The translations under genes and the position numbers were made by a program. The notes under the pieces were generated by a model. The model was given only the letters and a program-made list of their open reading frames with translations, did not search any database and was not told the origin of the DNA. Positions 22,545 to 23,401 of a DNA stretch of 23,401 nucleotides are shown here, piece after piece. Every line of letters starts with the position of its first letter. Within the stretch, counting starts at the first letter, position 1. The DNA comes from JAKLQR01 sp963753165 (GTDB taxonomy: Bacteria; Nitrospirota; Thermodesulfovibrionia; Thermodesulfovibrionales; SM23-35), in assembly GCA_963753165.1 (NCBI GenBank), contig CAVWBP010000023.1:1-23401 (forward strand), in the 5' to 3' direction.

Positions 22545-23401
22545 TTACGCCTCCTCAGCAACAGGCGTTTCACTTCGGTTGACAATCCGATCGTGACCGA
22601 CTCGGGCAACGAAGATTTCCTGCAACGAGGCATGCCGCGATTTGATCACCTCGATTGCCGTGCTCGTGCAACGCAGCGTGAACAACTGCGCATGTTCCGT
22701 TGCAAACGAGGCTCCAAGTGTCGCCTTGCCGCTGGGCCGAAAGGATTCCTTCAACGCAAGGGGGCGTGTCGCCGTAGTACCGAACGCTCAGTTGTTGATG
22801 CCGCGCCTTGATGTCGTCGAGACTTCCGTCCAATACCAGCTTGCCACCGTCGATCATGAACACATGGTCCGACATCATCTCGACTTCATCCAACAGATGC
22901 GACGAGAAGATCGCCGTCCGTCCATCGTCGGCCACGGCGCGAATGATCTCATTGAGAATGTCTCGACGGACAACCGCATCGAGTCCGGTCGACGGTTCAT
23001 CCAGCAACAACAAGTCGGGACGATGAGCGACCGCGGCGATCAGACCCGCCTGAGCCCGCATGCCCTTGGACAAGTGGTTGATCTTCTTGCTCGTATCCAA
23101 GGCCGAACGTTTCCAACAATTCACGGCCATAAGCCGTGTCCCAATTCGGATGATAGGCCGCCGTCAGTCGCATCAGTTCATCAATCCGCATCCACTCGGG
23201 CAGCTCGCGATCTTCGGACAAGTAGCCGATCCGCCGCAGCACCTCGACCGGATGCCGCACCGGGTCCATCCCGAACACGCGGACGGTTCCCTGCTGTGCT
23301 CGCAACAATCCCAGCAGATGCTTGATCAACGTCGTCTTGCCCGACCCATTCGCGCCGACCACGCCGTAGACCAAACCAGGTTGCACCCGCAAGCTGATCC
23401 C
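22545..23401 (-). pseudogene. ABC transporter ATP-binding protein, 5' end outside window, two +1 frameshifts
   Basis: ATPase subunit partnered with the permease 3 bases downstream. Seen: Walker A GANGSGKTT, Q-loop region GYLSEDRELPEW, signature LSKGMRAQ (variant of LSGGQ), Walker B LLLLDEPSTGLD and H-loop SSH. Two breaks: at 23097-23100, between LLETFGL and DTSKKINHLS, and at 22655-22656, between LHEHG and IEVIKSRHASLQEIFV. Each is mended by removing one base. The corrected stop is 22545. The first residues lie beyond 23401. Family resembles gliding/bacitracin-type exporters (CcmA/YtrB group); substrate unknown. Confidence 0.82.

Noticed and set aside
22119..23325. Two long plus-strand open frames
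   Set aside because: They lie opposite the ABC permease and ATPase; a GC-rich composition keeps shadow frames open.

Overview
The window appears to join DNA from two different genomes. Positions 1 to about 19730 read as one Gram-negative, probably anaerobic bacterium. It has AmpG-type muropeptide recycling, an outer-membrane polysaccharide precursor cluster, a TGA-containing selenoprotein gene and mostly AGA/AGG arginine codons. The gene set reminds me of Nitrospirota or Desulfobacterota, but I cannot fix the phylum without a search. From about 19730 to 23401 the DNA changes abruptly to CGN arginine codons and CpG-rich sequence. That part resembles planctomycetes of the Rhodopirellula type. 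The break falls inside the 3' end of an AbrB-type antitoxin gene, so a chimeric assembly is the simplest explanation.

Layout: 1-996 (minus) holds a YbgC-type thioesterase (cut by the window edge) and an Smr-domain protein. 1108-4354 is a peptidoglycan-recycling group: ampG, a convergent DUF1460 (NlpC/P60) amidase, a compact nagA, and a 68-residue UXX-star selenoprotein with an in-frame TGA and a SECIS-like hairpin. 4563-5045 is an RfaH-like NusG paralogue. It is followed at 5190-5201 by a near-perfect ops element, the known RfaH recruitment sequence, just ahead of a long operon for activated sugars: rfbA, rfbC, rfbD, rfbB (dTDP-L-rhamnose), manB, manC, gmd, fcl (GDP-mannose to GDP-L-fucose), cysC (APS kinase), a nucleotide-sugar dehydrogenase and a UDP-glucuronate 4-epimerase. 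No glycosyltransferases lie in the window. 18520-19378 is an MntA/HepT toxin-antitoxin pair. 19506 starts an AbrB/MazE-like antitoxin with a clear promoter and palindromic operator. The last part carries a ferritin-like dps gene behind a sigma-54 promoter match and, on the minus strand, an ABC-2 permease and its ATPase.

Two patterns cut across the genes. First, many gene boundaries, and the insides of manC, gmd and fcl, contain degenerate tandem repeats with a strict period of 7 (or 6) bases, with different words at each site. Second, six +1 single-base shifts lie between 17131 and 23100: dehydrogenase, epimerase, dps, permease, and the ATPase twice. Each is repaired by removing one base, which points to sequencing or assembly insertions or to recent decay. 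fcl keeps its frame but has three in-frame TGA codons in a repeat tract. An IS630 remnant separates gmd from fcl.
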